From: Tipula vernalis
Taxonomy: Eukaryota; Arthropoda; Insecta; Diptera; Tipulidae
Direction: 5' to 3'
DNA: 64,000 nucleotides
NCBI GenBank assembly: GCA_958295665.1
Contig: OY282560.1
Coordinates: 97,813,930 to 97,877,929, forward strand
Numbering within the stretch: position 1 is the first letter of the stretch; the number at the start of each line of letters is the position of its first letter. Shown piece by piece: positions 1 through 10,889 of this stretch. The translations under genes and the position numbers were made by a program. The notes beneath the pieces are model-generated. The model had not been told where the DNA came from. It was given only the letters and a program-made list of their open reading frames with translations, and did not search any database.

Positions 1-2150
1 TAATTATGGAAGACACATTTGGCATACTCTAAACAACACTAAAATATATTAGTGATAATAAAATTATATAACAGGCTATAATCAAACCCAGAAAATAATT
101 CCTCAAGCCAAACATAGATTAAAAATGGGTAAAAAGTGTTAGCTATTAACTGACTGGTTAATTTCTTACCATGTTTTAGCTTTGAAGATTAACTACATAA
201 AAATCATAAAATCTGTCAGTTATTCAACCAGATATTTACGGTTAAAATACACCTGGTCAGAGAATTACCCAAATATAACCGAATAGTTACCAATGTCAGA
301 GATTGACTTGTAACCATGGTTAGAAATTGTTTCTTTCTTGGGTAAGATAGGGGTCACCAATTTATTCATATGAATTGAGTGATTGATTTTATCAAATTCC
401 TTTGAAAAGTCGGTATATACTACATTAAGTTACTGTCTGGAATCGAATCCCTTATGTAGTAGTTCACAAAAATTAAATTGTAACTGTTGTGATTCCAGCA
501 AAAAAATTCATTTTGATAATTTGAAATGAAAGCGTTGAGATGGAAAAATAAACATTTCTGAACCATAGTTTCGGAGAAGGTTTAGAATGGAAGATAGAAT
601 TATGATTAATTACAAGGATACGAATAAGGATTCGAGCATTTACGTCATTTTGACAAAGCTAATTGTTTTAAAATTAGAAGATATTTGAGTGGAATTTAGA
701 AAAATGGGAGACGTTTCTACAAGGGGTAAATGAATCTAAAAAATATTGTACATCTTAAATAAGTCACTACACTTGAAAGTTAATACTGTTTTAACTGTAG
801 TTCCCTTTTTTGGATTTCTTTTAACTTTTTCCTAAAATAACAGTCATTGTATTAAAAAATCACGACTGTTTAATAAAATTATGACTTTTCTTGACTGTTT
901 AAATTAACATTAAGGATTGTAGTGACTGTCTGCTTTTTTAACACCTATACTATCCCAATGTTGCCAACTGGGAGACTTTTTACTACGGTTCTCGGTTAGG
1001 AATTTCTTCCTTAATGTGTCTTTATGTGAAAACGTGGCAACACACTGGGCACAGCATTACGAAAGGAAACGAAAGGACTAAGATACAAAATAGGTTTTAT
1101 AACAGGGGATATAAAGGTTTGGCAGTTTTGAATAATTATTGTATTTTTGGTATTGAGTCCGAAGGAAAAAAAGACTTTTTGTACTTATTGGTTTTTTCAA
1201 ATTAGAGTTCAAGGTTGTTCCTTCGAACTGTAAGTCTTAATGTACGTGTTGGTCTGAACAGGCCAGGCGTAAGTTCATAAAGCTCCGCCGAACACATGCC
1301 ATGAAAATAATAGTGGAACACTTATTATAAAACTCCATTTATGGGGGAAGAATCAAGGATAGAGGAAACGTTGAAATCTGAAAATTTGACCGATCCAAGA
1401 ATACTTAGTTTTTATCGTTAAACCAAACAAGTCAACAGATTTAAATTTGCCTACACTGGAACCACAAATCTCAAAAGATGGTGTGTCTTTTTTACCGGTG
1501 AAGATATAAAACTTGTTTGGATTGTATGAACCTTGTTTGCCTCAATCCATAACAGAATTGCAATCAAATCATGGTAGACTGAGCTTTCATAGCAAATCTT
1601 ACTGCAAGAATGTGGTTTTGTGATGAAGAAGTAGGAAGAGAAAAAGAAGAGGAGCGTGGGCCGTAATTAGCATCAGAATGAATTGGATTGAGAGTCGCGG
1701 GTATGTAATTACCTTGGTAATTACACATGAATTTAAAAAAATTTTAGGTGATGACGGGTTGCAAATATTTAATCTCTGTTCAATGGTATGCCCAACTTGA
1801 GACTAAATTATCTGAAAATTTTTCGACCGAGATTGACTTCGAATAAAAAATTGCTTGTTGTACTTAGAATCTTGCTTAGAATAGTTCATATTCAATTTAG
1901 TTAGTTTTTCTCAATTCCATATTCCTAGTGGTAAATCGTAAGCGTCTGTCTGAACTAATTTTATTACTGTTATTGGAAAATAACCAGCACAAAGAGGACT
2001 TCCTGATTTTTCACAAGTTTCTCCAGCTCATTTTCTTTCACTTTAACGAAACAGAATTGAGACGGGGAATCTATATTTTGCTCCTCATGATTTGATCCCA
2101 GAACGAGATACTATAGAATACATATAAACTATTTACCTACTAACATATGG
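1..2150. other. No gene recognised
   Basis: AT-rich sequence in which I see no coding region, RNA gene or transposon terminus. A 63-codon open frame at 1014-1205 (+) shows no recognisable motif and no codon pattern. The stretch at about 780-930 is rich in short 'gactgtttaa'-like words with T runs, and similar words recur at about 9030-9240. That hints that both are ends or noncoding parts of one dispersed element, but I could not align them well. Confidence 0.5.
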
Positions 2151-2164
2151 TTTGTTAAATGTTA

Positions 2165-3567
2165 TATATGATTCGTTACCTGTAAAGTCATATTGGTTCA
2201 AATTTAAATTTTCAATACCGGGTATTTTTTGTAGGTCTTCAATTATTTCATTTTCGATTTCGATCTCTTCAGGGTTACCGGAAACTTCATCAAAATCATA
2301 ACTAATATTATCATCGGCTTCAATATTGCCTTCATGGCCAATTTCATCTAAAATTTCACTTAAATCTAATCGTTTGAAGCTAAATTGTATTGTTATGTTT
2401 TCCTTGTCTTCCCTTGTCCATTTTCAACAGATAGTATACCTAAGCTAATGGCACTACATATAGCGGCATTTCTAGATTTTGCAATTATTTGTGAAATTTC
2501 ATTATCAGCCGGTAGGCTTGTGGTAGGCTGCCAATTATTTGATTCTTGTAAAAAAACATCTATGCCGCTTTTTAAAATGGTATACGATTCATCTTCATGG
2601 CCGTCAGTTAATTTAAATTTTTTTTCGGATTGTTAATCTAAACGTTTAATACGAAACAAAACATCTCGTAATTTACCACTTTCGCAAGCTTGACTGCTGT
2701 ACAGCCATGGTTGGAAGAGATGATCTTCATCAAGATCTTCATTTCTCAATTTAATGATTATATTTATTAGACCATGTCCATTTAATTCGATGCAATTATA
2801 GACGTTTTCAGTTACAAAATTTTCCATTTTGTGGAATTTGTGCTTTTGTATCGAATTTTTCCAAAGTCTAAGGAAAAATATTACATACCATATATAATAT
2901 ATCCTATCGATCGTTATTATATCTTTATTTAGATATGATTGAGTGCTGTACTCCATTAGTTTAAGATACTTCTATGGGAAGCTTTAAAATTAATTTTGTC
3001 CGTGAACTTTATATCGGTAGAATTTAAACGGTGACTATCCTTAGAGACGGAGCTGATCAGGTCATGCAAATGTTTCGGTATTACGACATATTTTCCCATG
3101 ATTAATCTTTTTTTCTCATTTAACAATCGGGTTCGTAATTTTGTTCCAAAATGTACAGTATCTTGAATGTACTACGAATATTTGTAGCATAGTCAGCTTT
3201 AAACCACTTATTCCACTCCGATTTTGTAGGCTAAATCTGATTTGAGTTTGGCGGGAAATTAGCTTTTAATTTCATAGCTTTTAGAAGGCGAGGATCCCCG
3301 TCACCTGAAAACCCTGTGTTTAATAAGCAAACATAGTTACTATTAATTTTAATGTTATTACGTTTTGAAAACATTCTTAAATGATAAATCCGGAAGGACA
3401 AATCCTATCAACTGGTTAGTGCTTACATCATATTCAATTTTTTCAATAATTTTGGTTTGGCCCTCACTGATCCAAACGAAATTATGAAGATCAAACTTAC
3501 GGAGAAAGTTACTTAAGTCATCAATCCTTAAAGAACCTTCAAGTGGAGTCGGAATTTCATATCTCAT
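2165..3567 (-). pseudogene. Decayed transposase-like gene (insect multicopy family), C-terminal part
   Basis: Coding sequence on the minus strand is spread over several frames. In order it reads: 3567-3358 with MRYEIPTPLEG and QLIGFVLP; about 3170-2990 with a DTVH..GTKLRTRLL motif, MGKYVV and SKDSHRLNSTDIKF; 2956-2633 with the phrases IWYVIFFLRLWK, YNCIELNGHGL and PWLYSSQACES; 2600-2390; and 2375-2165, which is acidic and begins FKRLDLSEIL. These phrases match, from memory, a widespread uncharacterised transposase-like family of insect genomes related to RNase H-fold (THAP/P-type) transposases. At least three frame changes and in-frame stops separate the blocks, so I call a pseudogene; some breaks could be introns. 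A LINE sits immediately upstream. The family name is uncertain, but coding homology is fairly sure. Confidence 0.6.
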
Positions 3568-3735
3568 ATAATGCGATACTGAAGTAATTTATTTATTTAT
3601 TTACATCTATTCTACAGTTAAAAACTTAATGAATAGTAAAAAAAGAATTATTATAGATTAAAAAGAAATAAAAGGAATACTAACAATACGGAACATTACC
3701 TGAAAAAACGAAAATTTTAAAAACATAAAATGAGA

Positions 3736-5344
3736 TTAAAAATTGCAATTTCTAATTGCCTTCCGAAAATACACTCTGGATCTCTCAAAATTAAATAAAT
3801 GGTAAAATTCATTAAAAATTCTAGCCATTGACTTGGTTGGCTCATTGGAACCATAATTCGTTCTATGAAAGTCAACAAACAAAAATTCCCTTGGACGCAA
3901 GCTTCTGGTAGGTACATAAATGCTCCAAGCAGAAATGAGTTCAGGACACTTAATGCGGCCACTAAGGGAATCACTAACAAACAAGGCAGATGCAATTTTT
4001 CGGCGTTTAACCAACGTATCAATATGAAGGCACTCACACCGAATCACATACGATGGGAGACTTCGCACCTGTTCCCACATAGGTAGATGACGATCAGATA
4101 AATGACCAAGCTTCCTGGCCATATAGATAGTAAAACGTTTCTGAATAGATTCCAATCTTGCAATATGCACATCCTGATGAGGATACCAAACCACTACAGC
4201 ATATTCAAGGTGAGATCTTACTAAAGAAGTATATAGACTAACACACGAAAATGCATCCATAAAATCTTTTGTCATTCTAAAAATAAAACCTAACATAGAA
4301 TTGGCCTTTAATATTATTTTATCTATGTGTAACGCAAAAGTTAATTTCTGATCAAACAGAACTCCTAAATCAACAGTTGAAGTAACTCTACAAAGTAGAT
4401 CTCCATCGAAATAATAATTAACAATATTTGGATTGAGTGTTCTGAAAAACGACATCACCTTACACTTCTGTACATTGATGAACAATTTATTCTTAGAGCA
4501 CCAACTAGACAATATATAAATTTCAGATTGCAAAACCTCAGCATCACTTACAGATTGAACATGCATGAAAATCTTCAAATCATCAGCAAATAATAAACAT
4601 TTACAGAATTTAAAAATATTAGGAATATCATTCACGAATAAAAGAAATATAATTGGGCCTAAATGGGACCCCTGAGGGACTCCTGAATGACAATAGATAT
4701 AATCTGACTTAACATCATTCAATAGAACATACTGCTTCCTACCAACTAGATAAGAAGAAATACATTTAAGAAAATTTGGATCAAGACCAATAACCGAAAG
4801 TTTTTCAATAATAATTTTATGGTCGATTGAATCAAAAGCTTTAGCTTCGAAAAGTTTTGGTATAGACGAAAGAATTGAAATACCACGATAATTTGATATA
4901 TCAGACCGGTTACCCTTTTTGTAAATTGGAACAATGTGAGAAATTTTCCAAGCTGAAGGAAATTGTCCAGAAATTAATGATTGGTTAAAAAGATAACATA
5001 ATGGAGTTACAATATATGAGCTCACACATTTAAGTATTGACGAAGGTATCCCATCAGGCCCACATCCATCATTAAAATCTGACAGATATTCATAAATCTT
5101 CAGTTATTGATAGGTACGGAATGTTAAATTGGCAATTACTAACAGTAGGGTCGCTTTCAAAGGATCCGTAATTAACTTGATATACCGATTGAAAGAAACT
5201 AGCAAAACCCTCGCAGATTTCAGGTACCGTGCTCAGTTTACCTCCATTAAAAATCATTACCGATGGATAGCCAGTTGTGTTACGTTTTTCGTTAACAAAC
5301 TTCCAAAATGTTTTAGGGGTTTGTTTGATATTAGTTTCAATCAC
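3736..5344 (-). pseudogene. LINE ORF2, reverse transcriptase domain with internal deletion
   Basis: 5344-5090 (MIETNIKQTPKTFWKFVNEKR) is the pre-RT linker and lies in another frame from 5025-3736, the RT. The RT begins at fingers motifs (WKISHIVPIYKKGNRSDISNYRGI). The sequence then jumps directly from SSIPKLFE to AKAFDSIDHK: the usual stretch holding the QHGF motif and the first Asp of motif A is missing, in frame. The palm motif LLFADDLKIF is present at about residue 145, followed by thumb (DLGVLFDQKLTF) and the usual C-terminal region ending RKAIRNCNF. The long open frame hides a dead enzyme. It could be mistaken for an intact RT because the deletion keeps the frame. Confidence 0.78.
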
Positions 5345-5481
5345 ACTTATATACTGACAATATTTAGAATGAAATACAGATTTAAATTGTTCACGTAGAT
5401 CAACAAATTTGGATTTATTCAGTTGACAATTATTGGATCTGAATCTATATTAAGCTTTATTTTTACGGTTACGTAAGTTGA

Positions 5482-6416
5482 TCAAATCAGAATCAAACCA
5501 TGGTGGGTAATTATAGTTACGTTCTTCCTCAAAGGTACGAATTTATCAAAAGCAACAAATAGTAAGTCATTAAAATTTTTTACATTATCATTAACATCAT
5601 TGGCTCGAAAAAAATCATCCCAACAAACGCCACGGAGATATTCAGAGAGACCAGGTGTGTCGCATTCTTTAAAATCATAAAACGAATCATCAAAAGAAAA
5701 AACCCGACATTTATCATCTCGATTACCAACATGAAATATAATCTCGAGGGAATTATGATGAATATCATTATCCTTGAAAGATGTCAAAGACTCATGAACT
5801 GACAAATATTCCGTATTATTAACAAAAATTAAATCTAAAAACGAATTGTTACCATTACAAAATAAATTAACTTGTTTGAGATTGAAACTGAACAGTGCAT
5901 CCACCACCGCTGCATCATTTGCAGATAGAATATCCGAAGGGAGTAACCCCAAAGACTCAGTTTCACTATCAACCAACCAATTAATATTACTTAAATTAAA
6001 ATCACCTAATACAACTAAAGTATCATTATAATTAATTATATTAACCAATTCACCTATACAATCTACAAGACTCAAATAAACATCAGTAGGTGAGCTAGGT
6101 GGTATGTACAAAACTTTGACACATAAAAATTCAATAGAGCCACATCCAGGTACTACAACCAACTCACTTTGCATAGAAGAATGGGCTGCAAACAGCACAC
6201 CACCTAAACTTTTTTAGTGCTGTTAAAAATAGATCTATCACATCTATAAACGACAAAGTCATCAGAAAAGAACTCATTATTAAAGATCCCCTCATGAAAT
6301 CCAGTTTCCACAAGAGCAAAAAATTGAAAATCCGTTGAATAAAAGAAATTCAAAAATTCAGCTGACTTAGACGACATACGCCCAACATTACGATAAAATA
6401 ATCTCGGAGACGTCAA
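5482..6416 (-). pseudogene. LINE ORF2, APE-type endonuclease domain
   Basis: Two adjacent frames cover the endonuclease. 6416-6204 begins with an NVGRMSSKSAEF block and contains LVETGFHEG (the catalytic E of the ETW/ETG motif) and VYRCDRS. 6198-5482 follows with VLGDFNLSNINW (GDFN motif), a LNQVNLF-like stretch and the SLE..FHVG area in place of the terminal SDH region. The two frames are separated by a stop/frameshift at about 6200. The domain would nick target DNA at the start of target-primed reverse transcription. It is followed by the RT in a further frame, so ORF2 is not translatable as one protein here. Confidence 0.7.
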
Positions 6417-6457
6417 ATTATAATGATTAGTTTGTTTATCAAAACGACTGGCATCAG

Positions 6458-7339
6458 TTAAAGAGTTGGTTGGTTTCGTTGAAGAACGGGAAAATTCGAT
6501 TTATTGGTTCGTCCCTTATTAAAAATTACAAATTCTTTAATTAATGACCCAGCAGGCCAAGAAGTAGGTTGTAATAAATTCTCAAAATCAGTAGCGTCCA
6601 CATATAATTTAAATGACGAAAAATTACAGTCTGCATCATTAATCCGTCGAGATATAATACGCTGGCAGTTTACATCCTCAATGTTAAATTTATCTTTAAG
6701 ATAATCCAAAATTACAGCTTCGGAAACATCTTTATGGAGTCGAGAAACAAATAAAGTTTTACGTGGCTTCACAACCTGGAGCGATGAGACCAGATCACCA
6801 GTGCCAATAATAATTGGTCGCTCAGAATGAGGTTTGATATGATGTGCAGCCCCACTATTATGAGCATGATGAGAAGCTTGAAACGACAGTGGCGATTTAG
6901 TATTATTCTTCGATTGATCCCGATCATGATTGATAGAGTTTGCAGATGACTTAAACACTTGACCATCAACGTCACTAGCATCGATTAACGGTTGATGACC
7001 AGAACAGCAATCAGGAATATGGTGAGATTTATTCAAAATCTCAGTAATCAGTTTGTTAATAGCGGCCACATCCGCTTCAATTTTCTTTATAACTAAGGCC
7101 TCTGCAGCTCTATCAGCAGCCAGATCAACCTTTTGCCACAATTTCGAGATGTTGTGATTAATAATCCAATCATTACAGCCATTACAGAAATAACAAATAT
7201 TCATAAATTTTTTTATGGAATTATTGGCGGTTCGATCAATACCGGTACACTCCAAGTGAAATTGTTTACCAAAAAAACTGCAGGGAACTATATCCACAAA
7301 AGTAGATCCAAGGGATTTAGTACAGCTGTTGCATGACAT
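6458..7339 (-). CDS. LINE ORF1 protein with PHD-like zinc finger
   Basis: This 293-residue open frame starts MSCNSCTKSLG. Its first 60 residues hold a Cys/His pattern (C-x2-C, later C, H-x2-C, then C-x2-C) like the PHD-type fingers found in ORF1 of CR1/Jockey-superfamily LINEs. A middle linker is rich in His, Ser and Asn. Residues about 190-270 (from RKTLFVSRLHKDVSEAVILD) resemble the C-terminal conserved domain of these ORF1 proteins. The product should be a nucleic-acid-binding chaperone that packages the LINE RNA. It lies 5' of the endonuclease, as expected, and is the best preserved part of this element. The start is the first ATG after the 5' UTR. No break is visible. Confidence 0.72.
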   Translation of the reverse strand: MSCNSCTKSLGSTFVDIVPCSFFGKQFHLECTGIDRTANNSIKKFMNICYFCNGCNDWIINHNISKLWQKVDLAADRAAEALVIKKIEADVAAINKLITEILNKSHHIPDCCSGHQPLIDASDVDGQVFKSSANSINHDRDQSKNNTKSPLSFQASHHAHNSGAAHHIKPHSERPIIIGTGDLVSSLQVVKPRKTLFVSRLHKDVSEAVILDYLKDKFNIEDVNCQRIISRRINDADCNFSSFKLYVDATDFENLLQPTSWPAGSLIKEFVIFNKGRTNKSNFPVLQRNQPTL

Positions 7340-7469
7340 TATGTAACCGGAGAATTATAAATTGAAAGTTTATTATATGATGTGTATTAAAACAGATAAA
7401 ATTTGACAGTTATTTAATATTAAGTATAACGATTTATGATTTATTACTATGAAAGGCAGCACTGCAACA

Positions 7470-7655
7470 AAAACATGTAATATAACAACGCTTAATGTAA
7501 TACGAGTACAGTTACAATAAAACGTATCACAGCTATGTGGTCGTAAAATGTTCGATGCACAAAATTTTTGATCAAAAACCACGCTTAATATAATACCGTT
7601 AGAAATAAAATCAAACGTATCACAGTCACTTGGCGGTACAATGATCAATGTACAA
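7470..7655 (-). repeat. Two tandem ~90-bp repeats at the LINE 5' end
   Basis: Two imperfect copies lie head to tail, about 7490-7572 and 7583-7665 on the + strand. Shared words are cgcttaat.taatac, aaacgtatcacag, a Gly-Gly-like 'tggcggta/tggtcgta', atgtac or atgcac, and aatttttg. They sit just upstream of ORF1. Tandem 5' monomers with promoter function are known in some LINEs, so this is a plausible promoter region. Promoter activity is inferred, not seen. Confidence 0.5.
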
Positions 7656-7978
7656 ATTTTTGTTCTAATATAATTGATGGTAATGGTAAATTTTGTGAAA
7701 TAATTTCGTAGGATTGCCCCTCTTGTGAAATGTTTTCTTTAGTTCCATTTTCATTGTAAACTGTATAAGGCCCTCGTTTAACAAAATACGACGATATCGT
7801 TTCAGTTTTCCTACCCACAATTTTCTCCTTTTCCTTAATTTCCTTTAAAGCATTTGTGGCATGTCCTTTATAGTGTCTCATGAAGTTCGCGATAACCCAG
7901 ATGATAGAGTTGTTTGCCGATTTTTTATTTTGGATTTTTACAGTGCTAGCGCAATGATTACAAACTATTTCAGCATGT
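7645..7978 (-). pseudogene. BED-zinc-finger-like fragment
   Basis: An open minus-strand frame of about 111 codons follows a stop at about 7979. It contains a C-x2-C (VCNHCAS) about 30 residues before an H-x4-H-like motif in MRHYKGHAT, then a Lys/Glu-rich linker and a C-terminal part ending near the LINE 5' end. BED fingers of hAT- and other transposase-type proteins have this layout. It may be the N-terminal half of the transposase-like gene whose C-terminal half is at 2165-3567, on the other side of the LINE. Between the two halves most of a catalytic domain would be missing, so the connection is an inference. Confidence 0.4.
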
Positions 7979-8525
7979 TAACCTAGATCTGTTTTTGTAA
8001 CATTGACGATGTTCACTAAAAACTGCTGGAGTAAATGTGTGCCAACGTAAATGCTAAATTTGTTTTTAATCCAATTGTTGCTGTTTTAAATTTGAGTTGG
8101 AAACATCTAAAATAAAATGAAACATCAATATTTTCCAAAAAAATATAAAAAATGCATGTACCGTAGAGGCCGTATAATACCCCCCACAATAAAATACCAG
8201 AAACAAGACCAGAAATATAATTTGGCCTGCCTATTGAAACCATATATTATATTGGGTGTGTATTAACAGGTTTTATATTTATTTAATAAAAGTAAACCCG
8301 GGTATTATAAATGGCACATTACGGTAAGTTGAAATTTAATTTAGAACACAGCTAATTTAGAATTGTTTGAAAAGCTTCCGAATTATAACAAAGATTTTCT
8401 CGAAATTGAAAAAGTAAAACACATTCGAACACATTCGAACACATTATCATCAATATAACGAATTAAAAAAAAATAATTTACCTGAGAGCTTCTCAATTTC
8501 CACCATTTCCATTTCTTCTGGTGAG

Positions 8526-8873
8526 CTAAATTCTGAGATATTTCATAGTAAACTTAGATATACTTGAAACTTGGTTGCAATGATTTTTCCGTTTTAATCC
8601 CTTTTTACATATGCTCGGCAAAACTTCTGGAAAACATTTTGACTGTGCCTCTTTAAGTTTCTCATTGAAATAGTTTATGCCCTTTTCTTTGATCAAAATT
8701 TTAAAATGCTGCAAATATTTTTTATATCCGTTATTGATTTTAAAGGGGGTTTCGCTTTCGGAAGCAGCTTTCTGAATATCGATGAAATCGCCATCGCGTA
8801 CCCCTGCTACTCCAAAATTATTTTTATATTGGTGGGTAAAATACCACCCGATGATTCTTCCACTACTCTCCAA
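8526..8873 (-). CDS. Unrecognised open reading frame (115 codons)
   Basis: This open frame begins MESSGRIIGWYFTHQYKNNF and is Lys-rich, with a CFPEVLPSICKKGLKRKNHC segment near the end. Composition is protein-like (few Leu/Phe runs, no low complexity), and it lies upstream and on the same strand as the BED-like fragment and the transposase relic, so it may be an N-terminal exon or fragment of that decayed gene. I recognise no domain. It could equally be a chance open frame. Confidence 0.25.
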   Translation of the reverse strand: MESSGRIIGWYFTHQYKNNFGVAGVRDGDFIDIQKAASESETPFKINNGYKKYLQHFKILIKEKGINYFNEKLKEAQSKCFPEVLPSICKKGLKRKNHCNQVSSISKFTMKYLRI

Positions 8874-8899
8874 AACAAATTCATTTGTTGATTAATTTT

Positions 8900-10320
8900 A
8901 ATTTTAGTTTTATTAATTCATATTACAACGACGTCTAAAGTAGTACTGTTTAACGCGTTTCAACTTGTACAAATGAGACTAACCTCATGTATTCGAACGT
9001 GAAAAAAATAACGGGAAAATAAAAAAAAACAAATGGGACTGTGTAGACTGTTTTGTTTTTGTGTAACTGTTTGACTTTTTTCTTACTTTTTTAATAAATG
9101 TTGAGACTGTTTTTTGACTGCTTTAACTTTTGATTGATTTTCGTCACTTTTTATAGGTTTTGATGACTTTTAAGATTGCTAAAGATTGTTTTACAAATAT
9201 ACATGACTTTTTATTTAATAAGTGACTTTAACAGGAAAGTGTACACCGATTGTTTAGATTTGAGCACTCCTTGTTTCTAGCAGTAGGTAGGATACGTCAG
9301 ATATACTAAAATTGTCAAAAATAGGAGCAAATTTTTATGTAATTTTCTCAAAGCTCTTTTTCTTATAAAAGCAATATTTTCAAATTTTTTTTTAGCGTAA
9401 CTTCCATAACTGTTGAAACTGGCTCATATTGCCTGACTAAAATAAACTATCAACTATCACATATTGCCTGACCAAAATCTCGTCGTCTTATACTTCGTAA
9501 AATCCAAGCTTTCTGAAATTTGCCCGGCAAGCCTGAAGAACTGCCGAAATTGTCTTTCATTTGAATTTTTTGTATGTAATTGGCCTGAACCTAATGTTTT
9601 AACCAGATACAATTTTTTTTGTTAAAATGACGGAAGAGGGCTACAATTTCGTAACATATTTAGTTTTGAAATACATTTAGTTCTATTATAACCCAGCAAT
9701 GATTCTAACTAGTTAGCAATTAAATTGCAAATTTTGCTTATTCCTACAAGATCTAATCCTATAATTATTGAGATGTACCTTGCAATATCAGCTAATATTA
9801 TTGGTCTCCTCTACGAAAAGGAAACCCCAATCTGAATCAGCTAGAAATTCATTTAAAGCAAAAAAATCGGCATATCAAACATAAAAATAAAAATATTCGA
9901 TCAAGGACTTTTAGAGGTATCAAGGAACCCGGGACCGTACTTGTTTGGCGCCCTTTGTAACAAACAGAATTAACGTTTTAATTTTAACAAAATCAATTTT
10001 TTATGACCTTTAATTATGGAATGCAATGGTTATTCACGCCTTCTTTGATGAGTCCGACTTTTCAGCGGCAAAACGAATATTAACTTGCAAACGGCCTCCG
10101 CGAAACCGATACTTAAGCTTGTTGAATTACAAGGTCTTTTTAAACTTCTTCACAATTCGACAAATTTTTTCTCAGATGTTTGCTTCGATTATTTAGGTAA
10201 AATTTCACCATGGGCCAATATTCGATAATCTAGCAAATTGCAAGAACAGAAACTATGACTACTTCATCAATTTTACTAAGCACATTTTAATTCCAATTTA
10301 ATTTTTTCTCAGATTTTGTT
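8900..10320. other. Non-coding; dispersed repeat copy in its right half
   Basis: No gene is seen. About 9030-9240 is rich in 'gactgttt' words with T runs, like 780-930. About 9945-10320 shares an ordered series of blocks with 25175-25690: ccctttgtaa, taattttaacaaaatcaatt, aattatggaatgcaatg, atattaactcgcaaacgg (with variations), aatattcgataa, and atgactac. The two are in the same orientation and are divergent copies of one interspersed element of unknown type. Confidence 0.5.
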
Positions 10321-10324
10321 TGTG

Positions 10325-10632
10325 TTGCGGGAATACCGGACTTTCTCAAAATAAATACACCGAATTGTAAAATACTTTATATATTTATTAATTTAAATAA
10401 ACAATTATTTATTATTTCAATTGATACAAAATTTCTTTATTCTTAACATTAATGATGTGAATGTCACAGACTGTCAAAACGACGCTACCAAAATGTTGCT
10501 GTTTAGGTTTTTTTTTATTTTTCCTTATCTTTTACGAACCACTGAACTATAATTTGACTTATTCAGCTAAAATACGTTTACACCGCACTACAACACTTTA
10601 TTCAGCAATTGCCTAAATATTCCGGCCACCTT
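10325..10632 (-). repeat. Probable LTR of the minus-strand BEL element
   Basis: On the + strand the block starts at about 10325 with tgttgcgggaatacc; on the minus strand this is an LTR end reading ggtattcccgcaaca. The other border is near 10632, where the minus strand reads ggtggccggaatatttaggc, a purine-rich stretch followed by a plausible LTR start. AATAAA-type motifs lie inside. BEL LTRs commonly end in ...caaca. No second copy is present for comparison, so borders are estimates. Confidence 0.5.
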
Positions 10633-10889
10633 GAAATAGTGGATTTCAAAATAGGTTTACATGTGCGCTATTCACATCAACAAGGTGACGAACTTATAAA
10701 CAATACAAATCGTGTTGTGTCCTTACATAATTCATTAACAAATTAACAATTTCAAATAAGATTAACAATATTATTTAATAATAATATTTAAATGTGATCT
10801 GATGTCAAACGATAATCTTTACCATCATGGTACCAAACAATAATGCTAATATCTAATTAATTACTATAAAAATACTGACTTTAACATTT

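Larger units (their letters stand above)
3586..7660 (-). mobile_element. Non-LTR retrotransposon (CR1/Jockey superfamily), inactive
   Basis: The element reads on the minus strand: 5' tandem repeats (7470-7655), ORF1 (7339-6458), an APE-type endonuclease (6416-5482), reverse transcriptase (5344-3736) and a 3' tail of TAAA-type repeats (3587-3602 on the + strand reads 'taatttatttatttatt'). The order is that of a two-ORF LINE. It lies between a decayed transposase-like gene (2165-3567) and a BED-like fragment (7645-7978) on the same strand, so it may have split one older gene. Frameshifts between endonuclease and RT, plus a deletion in the RT, show it cannot move on its own. I did not find a convincing target-site duplication. 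Confidence 0.82.

Noticed and set aside
1014..1205. 63-codon open frame
   Set aside because: No motif, no codon bias, no splice or promoter context; open frames of this size are expected by chance.
2385..2636. 83-codon + strand frame
   Set aside because: The opposite strand carries the coding sequence of the transposase-like relic; this is its shadow.
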